A stretch of DNA of 26,179 nucleotides from an uncultured Clostridia bacterium. Lineage in GTDB: Bacteria > Bacillota > Clostridia > TANB77 > CAG-508. A program made the translations under genes and the position numbers. The notes under the pieces were generated by a model. The model was not told where the DNA came from. It searched no databases and worked only from the letters and a program-made list of their open reading frames with translations. Numbering within the stretch: the stretch's first letter is position 1; the number at the start of each line of letters is the position of its first letter. The stretch lies in the NCBI GenBank assembly GCA_944389715.1, contig CALXNI010000046.1, forward strand, positions 1 to 26,179, in the 5' to 3' direction. This document shows, piece after piece, positions 1 through 9,374 of the stretch.

Positions 1-150
1 AAAAATAAATAAAAATTGAAAAAATATTAATCAACAAGTAAAACTTTAAAACTCAAAAAGACGTACTTTCCTTTTGTTTCAATAATAATATAAAAAATAA
101 AATAAAATATCAACAGTAATTTAAAAATTATTATAAAATATTAAAAAATA

Positions 151-180
151 TTGACATTTAGTAATTGATTAGTATATAAT
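151..180 (+). promoter_or_regulatory. sigma-A promoter of rpmH
   Basis: TTGACA at 151-156 and TATAAT at 175-180 are separated by 18 bases and lie about 36 bases before the rpmH start. They probably drive rpmH and the genes behind it. The upstream 150 bases are AT-rich, and I see no gene or clear DnaA box (TTATCCACA) there. Confidence 0.75.
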
Positions 181-216
181 TTTGATACTTATGAATTTTA
201 ATTAGGAGGTTTTAAC

Positions 217-351
217 ATGAAAAGAACATATCAACCAAAAAATAGACAAGAGAAAAAAGAGCATGGGTTTATGAAAAGAATGAAAACAAGAGCTGGAAGA
301 AATGTTTTAAAATCAAGAAGAGCAAAAGGAAGAAAAAAAATATCAGCTTAA
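217..351 (+). CDS. rpmH: 50S ribosomal protein L34
   Basis: L34 is a small basic protein of the large ribosomal subunit. The 44-residue product starts MKRTYQPKNRQEKKEHGF and has the family's Arg/Lys-rich tail (RAGRNVLKSRRAKGRKK); 44 residues is the usual length. An AGGAGG box sits 7 bases before the ATG. It opens the origin-proximal rpmH-rnpA-yidD-yidC-jag order typical of Firmicutes. Confidence 0.97.
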   Translation: MKRTYQPKNRQEKKEHGFMKRMKTRAGRNVLKSRRAKGRKKISA

Positions 352-376
352 AACTTTTATAAAATGAGTGATAAAA

Positions 377-734
377 TTGAAAAAAACAGAAATGCTAAAA
401 AAAAATTATGAATTTAAAAGAGTTCTAACAAAAGGAAAATATATACGGAGGAAAGCAAATAGAAGTATTTTTCTTAAAAGAAAAAAGTTCTGTTAATTTA
501 TTGGGAATAGCAATAAGTAAAAAGGTAGGTAATAGTGTTAATAGAAACAAAATAAAAAGATTAATTAGAGAAAATTATCGCTTATTAGAAAAAGACCTTA
601 CTGTTGGAAATTGTTTTGTAATACTTTGGAATAAAAAAGTAAATAAAGAAGAAGCAGATTTTTATACTATTAAGGAAGATATGAAGAAAATTTTTAAAAA
701 ACTTAATATATTAAAGGAAAATGAAGATATATGA
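377..734 (+). CDS. rnpA: RNase P protein component, with a +1 recoding site
   Basis: This is the protein subunit of RNase P, which matures tRNA 5' ends. The N-terminal third (LKKTEMLKKNYEFKRV) and the rest lie in different frames. They join at ATA-CGG-A (CGG 446-448): skipping one base gives KGKYIGGKQIEVF, which fits the family, and makes a normal 118-residue protein. Read conventionally it would stop after 39 codons. The RNA-binding signature is intact: R56 N57, K60 R61 and R64 E65 in NRNKIKRLIRE. I chose TTG at 377 because GAGTG lies just upstream; GTG at 368 and ATG at 392 are in the same frame. The stop overlaps the yidD start (ATGA), which indicates coupled translation. Confidence 0.92.
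446..449 (+). other. CGGA recoding site in rnpA (Gly24)
   Basis: The context is ATA CGGA GGA. The frame moves +1 here, giving Ile-Gly-Gly. The +1-shifted P-site triplet would be UAC, which tRNA-Ile cannot re-pair. Confidence 0.85.
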
Positions 735-949
735 AAAAAGTTTTAATATTTTTAATAGAAAAATATCAAAAGCATATTTCTTTTTTCTTTGAAAGTAAAG
801 GAATAAAATGTAAATTTTATCCAACTTGTTCGGAATATGCAAAACAAGCTATTACGAAATATGGAGCACTTAAAGGAACTCTTTTAGGAATAAAAAGAAT
901 TCTAAAATGTAATCCATTTTCAAAAGGTGGATACGATCCAATTAAGTAA
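731..949 (+). CDS. yidD: membrane protein insertion efficiency factor YidD
   Basis: A 72-residue member of the YidD family, a small membrane-associated protein that aids YidC-dependent insertion. The family core is complete: KYQKHIS, then the cysteine motif FYPTCSEYAKQAI, then GIKRILKCNPFSKGGYDP at the C-terminus. It overlaps rnpA by four bases and lies 14 bases before yidC. The CGG at 831-833 is out of frame (TCG-GAA) and the gene is intact, so it serves as a control for the recoding sites. Confidence 0.96.
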   Translation: MKKVLIFLIEKYQKHISFFFESKGIKCKFYPTCSEYAKQAITKYGALKGTLLGIKRILKCNPFSKGGYDPIK

Positions 950-963
950 TAAGGAGGATTTTT

Positions 964-1842
964 ATGGGATCTATTTCTAGTTTATTTGGATATATTTTAA
1001 ATTTTATATATGAAATAGTTCAAAATTATGGTTTAGCAATTATTATTTTTTCAATTTTGTTAAAATTAATATTATTGCCATTATCAATAAAGCAACAAAA
1101 AACATTAAAAAAGTCTGCTAAGATTCAAGCAAAAATGAAAGAAATACAAGAAAAATATAAAAACGATCAAATTAAAATGAATCAAGAGATGATGGATTTA
1201 TATAAAAAGGAAAACATGAGCCCTTTTAGTGGATGCTTAAGTGCAATTCTTCAAATAGTTCTTTTATTAGCAATGTTTTATTTAGTAAGAAGTCCTCTTA
1301 CATACATGAAAAAAATAGATTCAACAACAATAGAAAATTATAAAACAGAGATTAGACAAGAAATTGGAGAAAATAGTATTAGTGTAAGTTATCCAGAAAT
1401 AAGCATTTTAAAATATGTAAACACTAATAAATCTCATGAAGACCCTTTATATATAAATACAAATTTTTTAGGACTAGATTTAAGCAATATACCTCAAGAA
1501 AATTTGAAAGACCCAACCGTATATATAATTCCATTACTATATGTTATAACAAGTATTATATCAATGAAAATAACAACAAGTATTAATAATAAAAAAGAAA
1601 ATAAAAAAGTAATAGAATTAGAAAATAGTAAAGATAAAGAAAAAGAAAAAAGCCCAGAAGATATGGCAATGGAAATGAATAAAAGTATGTCTTGGTTTAT
1701 ACCTGTTATGGCAGTAAGTGTATCAATAATTGCACCACTTGGACTTGCTTTATATTGGTTAGTAAATAATATATTAATGATTATTGAAAGATTAGTATTA
1801 AATAAATTTCTAAAATTGGATGAGGAGGAGCAAAATGTCTAA
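964..1842 (+). CDS. yidC: membrane protein insertase YidC/SpoIIIJ
   Basis: A YidC/Oxa1-family insertase placing proteins in the cytoplasmic membrane. The 292-residue product has a first hydrophobic segment at about residues 18-40 (YGLAIIIFSILLKLILLPLS), a cytoplasmic basic coiled hairpin (QQKTLKKSAKIQAKMKEIQEK), a membrane segment near 95-110, and two late ones around 185-200 and 240-270. The groove position usually held by Arg in the first segment appears as Lys (LLKLILLP). There is no obvious lipobox. AGGAGG precedes the ATG. It overlaps jag by 8 bases. Confidence 0.95.
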   Translation: MGSISSLFGYILNFIYEIVQNYGLAIIIFSILLKLILLPLSIKQQKTLKKSAKIQAKMKEIQEKYKNDQIKMNQEMMDLYKKENMSPFSGCLSAILQIVLLLAMFYLVRSPLTYMKKIDSTTIENYKTEIRQEIGENSISVSYPEISILKYVNTNKSHEDPLYINTNFLGLDLSNIPQENLKDPTVYIIPLLYVITSIISMKITTSINNKKENKKVIELENSKDKEKEKSPEDMAMEMNKSMSWFIPVMAVSVSIIAPLGLALYWLVNNILMIIERLVLNKFLKLDEEEQNV

Positions 1843-2518
1843 AACAATAATTTCTCAAGGAAAAACAACAAATGAAGCTATTGAAAATGGATTAAAAGAA
1901 CTAAAGGTTTCAAAAGATATGGTAGAAATAAAAGTTATAGAAGAAGAAAAAAGAAGTTTCTACAATATACTTGCTCCAAGAGTTGTTAAAGTTGAATTAA
2001 CAGTAAAAGAAAATATAAAACAACAAGAACAAAAAGAAGAAAAAAAACAGAAAAAAATTAATCAGAATAGAGAAGAAATAGAAAAAGGTTTAGAGAATAT
2101 AAAAGGATTTTTAGATAAATTTTTAAATAAAGATTTAAAATATACAGCAGAAATAAAGGAATATGATATATATGTAGAAATAACAGGAGAAAATTTAAAT
2201 TACTTAATAGGATATAGAGGAGAAAATATTAATGCAATGCAAACAATTTTATCCTCTATAGCAAATAAAACAAGTACATCAAAAATAAGGGTATATTTAG
2301 ATATAGCAGGATATAGAGAAAAAAGAATAAAAACATTAGAAGATTTAGCAGAAAAAATTGCAAGAACAGTTGTAAGAACAGGTAAAGAAATTACATTAGA
2401 ACCGATGACAGCATATGAAAGAAAAATAATTCATACTAAATTACAAAATAATAGCAAAGTAAAAACCTTTAGCAAGGGCGAAGAGCCATATAGAAAGGTA
2501 GTAATAAAATTAAAATAA
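1835..2518 (+). CDS. jag: RNA-binding protein Jag/KhpB
   Basis: A 227-residue Jag protein. It has an N-terminal Jag_N domain (about 1-50), a Lys/Glu-rich linker, a KH domain containing the loop IGYRGENINAMQ, and a C-terminal R3H domain (MTAYERKIIHTKLQNN, then EPYRKVVI). The family binds RNA and affects cell-wall synthesis and division, usually with KhpA. I chose the ATG at 1835 because GAGGAGGAG lies directly before it; an in-frame ATG at 1820 has no such site. A terminator follows at 2523. Confidence 0.94.
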   Translation: MSKTIISQGKTTNEAIENGLKELKVSKDMVEIKVIEEEKRSFYNILAPRVVKVELTVKENIKQQEQKEEKKQKKINQNREEIEKGLENIKGFLDKFLNKDLKYTAEIKEYDIYVEITGENLNYLIGYRGENINAMQTILSSIANKTSTSKIRVYLDIAGYREKRIKTLEDLAEKIARTVVRTGKEITLEPMTAYERKIIHTKLQNNSKVKTFSKGEEPYRKVVIKLK

Positions 2519-2522
2519 AACA

Positions 2523-2552
2523 AAAAACTCAGAAAATCTCTGAGTTTTTTTG
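2523..2552 (+). terminator. intrinsic terminator after jag
   Basis: ACTCAGA and TCTGAGT form a stem with a short A-rich loop, followed by a run of T. It closes the rpmH-jag transcript. Confidence 0.85.
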
Positions 2553-2607
2553 TTCGGACCAAAATATAAAAATGTAATTTCTAACATATAACCACTAAGC
2601 CAATTTA

Positions 2608-2636
2608 TTGAAATAAAGGAATTATAATGTTATAAT
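2608..2636 (+). promoter_or_regulatory. sigma-A promoter of mnmE
   Basis: TTGAAA (2608-2613) and TATAAT (2631-2636) with a 17-base spacer, 36 bases before the mnmE start and behind the jag terminator. mnmE is therefore transcribed separately from the rpmH-jag group. Confidence 0.7.
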
Positions 2637-2672
2637 ATATAATAGTTTAGTAATAAGAAAGGAATAAAGTAC

Positions 2673-4049
2673 ATGGATACAATAGCTGCAATATCAACAG
2701 CTCCAGGCATTGGAGGAATAGGAATAGTAAGATTAAGTGGAGATAATTGCTTTGATATACTAAAAAAAATATTTAAAGCAAAAAAAGAAGAAAATATAGA
2801 AAATATAAAAGGATATACAATTAAATATGGAAAAATAGTTAATCCAAAAGATAACCAAATAATAGATGAAGTGTTAGTTTCATATTTTAAAGAACCAAAT
2901 AGTTACACAACTGAAAATGTATGCGAAATTAATTCTCATGGAGGAATAATAGTAGTAAGGAAAATATTAGAGCTTTGTTTAGAAAATGGAGCGAGACTTG
3001 CAGAAGCAGGAGAGTTTACTAAAAGAGCTTTTATTAATGGAAGAATAGACTTAAGTCAAGTTGAAGCAGTTATTGATATAATAAATGCAAAAACTGATAA
3101 GGAATCAAAAGCATCTGTAAATATGCTTGAGGGGAATTTATCAAAAGAAATAAAAATGATTAAGGAAAACATATTAAATGTTCTTACAGATATTGAGGCT
3201 TCGATAGATTATCCAGAATACGATATAGAGGAAGTATCAAATAATAAAGCTTTAGAAATGCTTAAAAAAGTACAAAAACAATTAAAAACTCTGGAAGATT
3301 CCTTTGAAAATGGTAAAATTTTAAAAGAAGGAATAAAAGTTGCTATAATAGGAAAGCCAAATAGTGGAAAATCATCTTTATTAAATGCTATTTTAAGAGA
3401 AGAAAGGGCTATTGTAACAGATATAGAAGGAACAACAAGAGATACTATAGAAGAATATGTTTCTATAGAAGGAATTCCTTTTAAATTTATAGATACAGCA
3501 GGTATAAGAAAGGCTGACAATAAAGTTGAAGAAATAGGAATAGAAAAATCTAAAAAGGTTGCAAAAGAAAGTGATTTAATAATAGCAATGTTTGATAATT
3601 CTAAAGAATTATCAAAAGAGGATAAAGAAATTTTAAAATTTATAAAGGATAAAAAAGCAATTATTCTATTAAATAAGAGTGATTTAGAAGATAAACAATT
3701 ACAAAATTCAAAAGAAGTGCTAGACACAGGAAAAAAGATATTAAAAATTTCTTTGCTTTCAGAACCAAATTTAAGCGATTTATATAAAGAACTAGATATA
3801 ATGTTTAAGTTAAATCAAATTGCAGCTGACAATGAAGTTTTGATAACAAATGTTAGACATAAAAATTTAATAAAAAATGCTATTAAACATACAGAAGAGG
3901 CAAAAAAATCTTTAAACTCAGGAATGCCTATAGATATAATATCAATTAATATAAAAGAAATATTGGAAGATTTATCAGAAATAACTGGTGAAAATGTAAG
4001 TGAGGATATAATAAAAGAAATTTTTTCTAAATTTTGTTTAGGAAAATAA
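2673..4049 (+). CDS. mnmE: tRNA modification GTPase MnmE
   Basis: MnmE with MnmG installs the aminomethyl-type modification on wobble U34 of tRNAs. The 458-residue protein has an N-terminal tetrahydrofolate-binding domain (DTIAAISTAPGIGGIGIVRLSG), a helical domain, and an inserted G domain with P-loop GKPNSGKS at 227-234, EGTTRD near 252, DTAG at 274-277 and NKSD near 334. It ends in the catalytic Cys motif FCLGK (C455). There is no in-frame CGG. The stop TAA coincides with the first three bases of the repeat element that follows. Confidence 0.97.
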   Translation: MDTIAAISTAPGIGGIGIVRLSGDNCFDILKKIFKAKKEENIENIKGYTIKYGKIVNPKDNQIIDEVLVSYFKEPNSYTTENVCEINSHGGIIVVRKILELCLENGARLAEAGEFTKRAFINGRIDLSQVEAVIDIINAKTDKESKASVNMLEGNLSKEIKMIKENILNVLTDIEASIDYPEYDIEEVSNNKALEMLKKVQKQLKTLEDSFENGKILKEGIKVAIIGKPNSGKSSLLNAILREERAIVTDIEGTTRDTIEEYVSIEGIPFKFIDTAGIRKADNKVEEIGIEKSKKVAKESDLIIAMFDNSKELSKEDKEILKFIKDKKAIILLNKSDLEDKQLQNSKEVLDTGKKILKISLLSEPNLSDLYKELDIMFKLNQIAADNEVLITNVRHKNLIKNAIKHTEEAKKSLNSGMPIDIISINIKEILEDLSEITGENVSEDIIKEIFSKFCLGK

Positions 4050-4313
4050 ATTGTAATATGTTGTTTAGAGATTAGAAGTTGGAGATTAGAAATTAATTGC
4101 AAACGTTGTAGGGGCGATTTTAATCGCCCGTAAAGACATGTCAAATTAATTGCAAATATTGTAGGGAGGGTCTTGTGTCCGACCGAAATAGAATAATTGC
4201 AAATGTTGTAGGGGTCGCCGCCCACGGCGACCTGCATATCAATATTTAAGGGTCGCCCAGGGGTGCGACCCCTACAGATTTAAAATTAATTTTATCACAC
4301 AAATTACAATTTA
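4047..4313. repeat. MITE-like composite of GTAGGGG hairpin modules (copy A)
   Basis: Fills the gap between mnmE and mnmG. The ends are inverted: TAAATTGTAATATG on the left and CAAATTACAATTTA on the right. Inside are a short TTAGAGATTAGA tail and successive GC-rich palindromic modules of the type TTGCAAA-N-TTGTAGGGG plus a hairpin (GGCGATTTTAATCGCC; a GTCGCCGCCCACGGCGAC module; GGGTCGCCC-GGGGTGCGACCC). The first TAA is the stop codon of mnmE. Open frames through it are fortuitous. Confidence 0.8.
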
Positions 4314-4354
4314 CCATATTAATATAATAAAAATAATTAAAGAAGGGATAAAAA

Positions 4355-6238
4355 ATGAGTTATTTTGCAGGAGATTATGATGTAGCAGTAATTGGAGCAG
4401 GACATGCTGGATGTGAAGCAGCACTGGCATGCGCAAGAAAAGGACACAAAACATTACTTTTTTCTATAAGTTTGGAATGTGTTGCAAATATGCCATGCAA
4501 CCCAAATATAGGTGGAACATCAAAAGGGCATTTAGTAAGAGAAATAGATGCTTTAGGTGGAGAAATGGGAAAAAATATAGATAAAACATTTATACAATCA
4601 CGAATGTTAAATACTTCAAAGGGTCCAGCAGTATATTCCTTAAGAGCTCAAGCAGATAGAAAAAAGTATGGGCAAGAAATGAAACATACTTTAGAAAAAC
4701 AAGAAAACTTGTCAATAAAACAAGCAGAGATAATAGATATAAAAGTTGAAAACGGAGAAGTAAAAGCTGTAGAGACGAATATTGGGGCAATATATAATGT
4801 TAAGTCTGTAGTAATTGCTACAGGTACTTATTTAAAGGGAAAAATATATATAGGAGAAGTTAATTTCGAAAGTGGTCCAGATGGTGTTTTTCCAGCAAAT
4901 AAATTGTCTGATTGCTTAAAAAAATTAGGAATAAAGCTTGTTAGATTTAAAACCGGAACACCTGCTAGAGTCAATAAAAAAAGTATAGATTTTTCTAAAA
5001 TGGAAATTCAAGAAGGAGATAAAGATATTGTTCCATTTTCTTTTGTAGATAAGGCTAAAGAAATAAACCAAGTTCCTTGCTATTTAACATATACAAATGA
5101 AAAAACACATGAAATTATAAGAAAAAATCTACATAGATCACCCTTATATGCAGGTCAAATAGAGGGAACTGGACCAAGATATTGTCCATCTATAGAAGAT
5201 AAAGTTGTAAGATTTAGTGATAAAAAAAGACATCAAATATTTATAGAACCAATGGGATTAGATACTGAAGAAATGTATGTGCAAGGTATGAGTTCATCAC
5301 TTCCAGAAGATGTACAAATTGCAATGTATAGGACAATTGCAGGATTAGAAAACGTTGAATTTACAAGACCTGCATATGCTATTGAATATGATTGCATAGA
5401 TCCTTCACAGTTAAAATTATCATTGGAATTAAAAAATATAAAAGGAATGTTTATGGCTGGACAAATAAATGGAACGTCAGGATATGAAGAAGCAGCGGCA
5501 CAAGGAATTATTGCGGGAATTAATGCAAGTCTTCAAATAGAAGGAAAAGAACCAGTAATATTACACAGGTCAGATGCATATATTGGAGTTTTAATAGATG
5601 ATATTGTTACAAAAGGAACAAATGAACCATATAGAATGATGACTTCAAGAGCAGAATATAGATTGTTGTTGAGACAAGATAATGCAGATTTAAGATTAAC
5701 ACCCCTTGGACATGAAGTAGGACTTATATCAGAAGAAAGATATAAAGCATTTCTAAATAAAAAAGAAAACATAAAAAAGGAAATAGAAAGGTTAAAAACA
5801 ACAAATATAAAGCCTACAGAAGAAGTAAATAAATTTTTAGAAGAAAATGGTTCTAGTAAGATAAAAAATGGAGTTAAGTTAATAGAGTTGCTAAAAAGAA
5901 GTGAACTTACATATAAAATTTTAAATAAAATAGATAAAGATAGGCCAAATTTAACAAGACAGGAAGCAGAGCAAGTAGAAATACAAGTAAAATATGAAGG
6001 ATATATAAAGTTACAATTGGTGCAAGTAGAAAAATTTAAAAAATTAGAAACAAAAATGCTTCCAGATGATATAGACTATAAAAATCTAAGAGGTATAAGC
6101 TTAGAAGCAAGGCAAAAGTTAGATAAATTTAGACCAATTTCAATAGGACAGGCATCAAGAATATCAGGAGTTTCTCCAGCAGATATAGCAGTTTTGCTTA
6201 TTTATTTAGAGCAAAGAAAAAAGGCAGATAAATTGTAA
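4355..6238 (+). CDS. mnmG: tRNA uridine-5-carboxymethylaminomethyl modification enzyme MnmG
   Basis: The FAD-binding partner of MnmE (GidA family). The 627-residue product has the N-terminal Rossmann motif GAGHAG (14-19), CNPNIGG and GGEMG signatures, and KTGTPAR in the middle. Its length is normal. Two out-of-frame CGGs (ACC-GGA at 4954, and GCG-GCA in the EEAAAQG segment) cause no break. rsmG, which commonly follows mnmG in Firmicutes, is not here; a repeat element and convergent yunB follow. The stop TAA lies inside the repeat's end. Confidence 0.97.
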   Translation: MSYFAGDYDVAVIGAGHAGCEAALACARKGHKTLLFSISLECVANMPCNPNIGGTSKGHLVREIDALGGEMGKNIDKTFIQSRMLNTSKGPAVYSLRAQADRKKYGQEMKHTLEKQENLSIKQAEIIDIKVENGEVKAVETNIGAIYNVKSVVIATGTYLKGKIYIGEVNFESGPDGVFPANKLSDCLKKLGIKLVRFKTGTPARVNKKSIDFSKMEIQEGDKDIVPFSFVDKAKEINQVPCYLTYTNEKTHEIIRKNLHRSPLYAGQIEGTGPRYCPSIEDKVVRFSDKKRHQIFIEPMGLDTEEMYVQGMSSSLPEDVQIAMYRTIAGLENVEFTRPAYAIEYDCIDPSQLKLSLELKNIKGMFMAGQINGTSGYEEAAAQGIIAGINASLQIEGKEPVILHRSDAYIGVLIDDIVTKGTNEPYRMMTSRAEYRLLLRQDNADLRLTPLGHEVGLISEERYKAFLNKKENIKKEIERLKTTNIKPTEEVNKFLEENGSSKIKNGVKLIELLKRSELTYKILNKIDKDRPNLTRQEAEQVEIQVKYEGYIKLQLVQVEKFKKLETKMLPDDIDYKNLRGISLEARQKLDKFRPISIGQASRISGVSPADIAVLLIYLEQRKKADKL

Positions 6239-6593
6239 TTTGTTTTCTAGAGATTAGAGGTTGGAGATTAGAATTTAAAAATGTAGGGACGGCAATCTGC
6301 CGTCCGAAAAACACGAAATTAATTGCAAATGTTGTAGGGGTGATTTTAATCGCACGTAAAAACATGTCAAATTTATTGCAAACGTTGTAGAGGCGGGGTT
6401 CCACACCCGCCCGCAAAACAAAATTAATTGCAAACGTTGTAGGGGCGGGCCTTGTGTCCGCCAGAAACAAAATAATTGCAAATGTTGTAGGGGTCGCCGC
6501 CCACGGCGACCCGCATATCAATATTTAAGGGTCGCCCAGGGGTGCGACCCCTACAGATTTCAAAATAATTTTAATCATTCAAATTCCAATTTA
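6229..6593. repeat. MITE-like composite of GTAGGGG hairpin modules (copy B)
   Basis: About 365 bases between the convergent mnmG and yunB. The left end TAAATTGTAATTTG contains the mnmG stop, and the right end CAAATTCCAATTTA contains the yunB stop in complement. Five or more modules lie inside, each starting near ATTGCAAANGTTGTAGGGG and followed by a different GC-rich palindrome. The last two match those of copy A and, inverted, copy C. No gene is supported here. Confidence 0.8.
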
Positions 6594-7292
6594 TTTTATT
6601 ATATCTGTTATATTGTCTTGATTTATTCCCTCTAAATTATAATAAGATTCTGGAACATCACCTACTATTACAGTTTCTACTAACAATACTTGGTTTATTA
6701 TGTCGTCTTGTATAGTCTTATATTGTGTTACTATGCTAACCTTGCATGTTAATTCTAAATATATTCTATACACTGTTTGGTTTATTCCCTGTGATTCAAA
6801 CTCGTTCTTTATTTCAGTTAAAATATTTCCTGTTGGTATTACTTTTATATTTATATTTGGCCCAGTTCCGGCTAAATATTTATTTCCTGTTAATGCACCA
6901 ATTGGTATTTTTATTGTTTCATTTTCTAATTCTTTAAATTGTTTTTCTGCCTCTAATGCTATATCAGATGCAATTTTGTTAATTACAACAACATCTGTTT
7001 TTAATACATTATTATTTTCCTCCTTTTCTATACTCACTATATTATTATAATCAATATTATCTAAAATTAAATTTGAAGCATTGTTCATTATATATGTACC
7101 TATTTCTCTGGCTTTTTCCATACATAAACCTTCAAAAATTGGACTTATAGATTTAAATAAACTATAAAATGTAACAACAGCAATTAGGATTATAATAAAA
7201 ATGCTAAAAAATTTTTTAGCATTTTTATTCTTTGTATAAAATCCTCTTATTTTAGGAATTTTTATTCTTTTTCTTGAATATATAGTATCCAT
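6591..7292 (-). CDS. yunB: sporulation protein YunB
   Basis: A 233-residue YunB-family protein, a mother-cell sporulation protein of unknown biochemistry. It has a basic cytoplasmic start (RKRIKIPKIRGF), one membrane segment at about 29-48 (FFSIFIIILIAVVTFYSLF), then an extracytoplasmic domain with the family pattern of NINIKVIPTG and VPESYYNL. The start is 4 bases after the stop of the SPOCS/LysM gene, so the two are likely co-transcribed and coupled. The GCC-GGA CGG is out of frame and harmless. Confidence 0.85.
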   Translation of the reverse strand: MDTIYSRKRIKIPKIRGFYTKNKNAKKFFSIFIIILIAVVTFYSLFKSISPIFEGLCMEKAREIGTYIMNNASNLILDNIDYNNIVSIEKEENNNVLKTDVVVINKIASDIALEAEKQFKELENETIKIPIGALTGNKYLAGTGPNINIKVIPTGNILTEIKNEFESQGINQTVYRIYLELTCKVSIVTQYKTIQDDIINQVLLVETVIVGDVPESYYNLEGINQDNITDIIK

Positions 7293-7296
7293 TATA

Positions 7297-8836
7297 TTAC
7301 ACCGCTATACTTTTTTTTACATATTTAGGAATGTACAATTGTTGACCAGGATATATTTTATTGGCATCCTCAAGGTTGTTAACTCTTGCTATATCTTCTA
7401 TTGTGCTTCTAAATTTTTTTGCAATTTTCCATAATGTATCTCCTGGTTTTACAAAATATATTACCATGCTATATATGTTATTATCTCTATTCTCTTCTAT
7501 TGATATTTCATCTATGATATTTATTTTTTCATTTATGCTAACACTAACATTAAATTCCAACTCTATATTTGCACTTATACTTCCACTATTTACTACAAAA
7601 TCATCTCTTTTTACATCTACATTTGTATCAACTTCACAATTTTCTTTTATATTATCAGAATCCATTTCGAAATTAAATGGTATTTGTGCAGTTCTAGAAT
7701 TTACACTGTTATTTGTTTCATAAAGAAATTCTAAATTTATTTCTCCTTCATAAATAATTTTTCCATTTCTAATATTAACACTTAATATATTAGGAATTGT
7801 TTGTACACTATATATCTCATTGTTTCCTATATCAGGAATTGCAATTTGTTCTTTTATATCACATATATCTTTTATACTTTTCTTATCTGACATTGTAGTT
7901 ATTTCTTTTTGAGTATAGTTTAAATCAGATGATACACTATATAAATCTTCTATTATATTAATATTTTTTGTTTCATATGCAAAACATACTATTTCTATTT
8001 CCATTTCAACATATATAGAATGACTGTCAACATTGTTTGGTTTAATTATAAGATTCTTCATTTTGTAATCAACATCACAGCTATTATTATCATTAATGTT
8101 CTCTATATCTACAAACCCCATAACTGGAATTCTAGTAGTGATATTTTTTATTCTATTATCTTCTGTTAAATATAGAATTGATATCTCTGCATCTGCCTTT
8201 GCAAGAACTTTATTGTAGCTTAATTTTATATCTTTATCTACTATTTTAATTCCTACCTTCATAATTTCAGCTAAATCATCTATATTATCTATTCCTATTG
8301 TATCCTTTGCATAAACTCTTGTACTTCCTTCTCCCACTAATGAATTAACCATTCTTTGATTGTTTAACATTTGAATATCTTCTATATTATTAACATTAGA
8401 TACAATTTGAACATTATCATTTGAATATACTTTTACTTCTACTTCTAAAATTACTTTTACATTTATTTTTCTTCCATTTAAAACCTTAGTCTCTATTTTC
8501 TTTATATTTACTTTTTCATTTGCTGTCATTTGCGACATACAATTTTCTATATCTATCATTCCGTGTAAAGTCAAGAACTGTATTTAGACTTCTTACCGTA
8601 CTATCTTCGCTATCAGCTAAATACATAATATATGTATTTATGCTTCCATCTAGCCTTATCTTTCCATCCATTACTTCTTTTTTATATACACATGGTATTC
8701 CATTTGCACTAATTATATTTAATACATCTGGTTTAATATCATTTACTATAACATCTCCCTCTACTATAATTTCATCTCTCTTTTGTCCAACTATTTGATT
8801 TATGCATACACTTTCTTTTTCTGTTTCTAGTAGCAT
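7297..8836 (-). CDS. SPOCS (DUF3794) and LysM spore-coat-type protein, with a +1 recoding site
   Basis: The first part (MLLETEKESVCINQIVG...) and the second part lie in different frames and join at ACA-CGG-A (CGG 8563-8561). Skipping one base reads ...VLDFT-G-MIDIENCMSQ and gives a 512-residue protein with repeated SPOCS-type beta domains and a C-terminal LysM (about 458-502: YFVKPGDTLWKIAKKF ... IYPGQQLYIPKY). LysM binds peptidoglycan and SPOCS is found in spore coat/cortex proteins such as SafA and SpoVID relatives. AAGGAGGG precedes the ATG. It lies between veg and yunB, matching the clostridial yabG-veg-SPOCS order. No symbol is assigned because several paralogues share this architecture. 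Confidence 0.88.
8560..8563 (-). other. CGGA recoding site in the SPOCS/LysM gene (Gly92)
   Basis: The minus-strand context is ACA CGGA ATG. The frame changes +1 to give Thr-Gly-Met-Ile-Asp. Without it the protein would end after 106 codons, before the LysM domain. Confidence 0.85.
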
Positions 8837-8885
8837 ATAAAATCCCTCCTTAAAGTTTAATAATATATATTATATTTAGAGGGAC

Positions 8886-8916
8886 AAAAAAAATTCCTAA
8901 AATTTAGGAATTTTTA
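8886..8916 (-). terminator. terminator after veg
   Basis: On the minus strand AAATTCCTAAA and TTTAGGAATTT form a hairpin followed by a run of T, 15 bases beyond the veg stop. Confidence 0.75.
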
Positions 8917-8930
8917 TATTTATATAAATT

Positions 8931-9203
8931 TTACTTTTGTAATGGTGGTATTAATGGACAGTATCCTTCTCCATCAAATACTGAAACCTCTAAATCTCTT
9001 GTAAGTATATCTGTATATCTGTAGCTAACATTAGTATCATGTTCTTCGTATTTTACTACAAATATATTTGGATATGTTTCTTTTATAACTGCTTGTTCTT
9101 CAAAAGGTTTGTTTCTTCCAAGTGATCCCTTAACAATTATCTTTTGTCCAATTTTTTCTCCTATCTCATTTTTTATAGTAGAAATATCATTTTTGTAGAT
9201 CAT
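8931..9203 (-). CDS. veg: Veg protein
   Basis: A 90-residue Veg-family protein (MIYKNDISTIKNEIGEKIGQK ... VVKYEEHDTNVSYRYTDIL). Veg is a highly expressed small protein linked to biofilm control in Bacillus. I chose the ATG at 9203 over an upstream in-frame GTG at 9212 because AAAGGTG then has normal spacing. It stands downstream of yabG as in other Firmicutes and has its own promoter and terminator. Confidence 0.92.
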   Translation of the reverse strand: MIYKNDISTIKNEIGEKIGQKIIVKGSLGRNKPFEEQAVIKETYPNIFVVKYEEHDTNVSYRYTDILTRDLEVSVFDGEGYCPLIPPLQK

Positions 9204-9237
9204 AAATCTCACGCACCTTTATTATTTATATGACGTG

Positions 9238-9266
9238 ATTATATCATTCCATATGAAAAATGTCAA
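9238..9266 (-). promoter_or_regulatory. consensus sigma-A promoter of veg
   Basis: The minus strand has TTGACA, a 17-base spacer and TATAAT, both hexamers perfect. It lies 35 bases before the veg start. The veg promoter is also very strong in Bacillus subtilis. Confidence 0.85.
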
Positions 9267-9374
9267 AAAACGTATTATATTATTTTTGTGTTGTAACCTT
9301 TGTGTCTGTAGTGTTTTGTGCCTTTGTCTGGCTTTTGTTACAATTGTGTTACAATATTGTTGCATTATTGTTAC

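Noticed and set aside
1..150. Replication origin
   Set aside because: rpmH usually lies near dnaA and oriC, but no DnaA box cluster or unwinding repeat is visible here; it is probably just outside the window.
4050..4354. rsmG or another gene in the mnmE-mnmG gap
   Set aside because: Only repeat modules are present and no family motif is found.
6198..6521. Open frames of 68-107 codons across repeat copy B
   Set aside because: They are built only of repeat modules (THFAINFV-like repeats), have no ribosome site and match no family.
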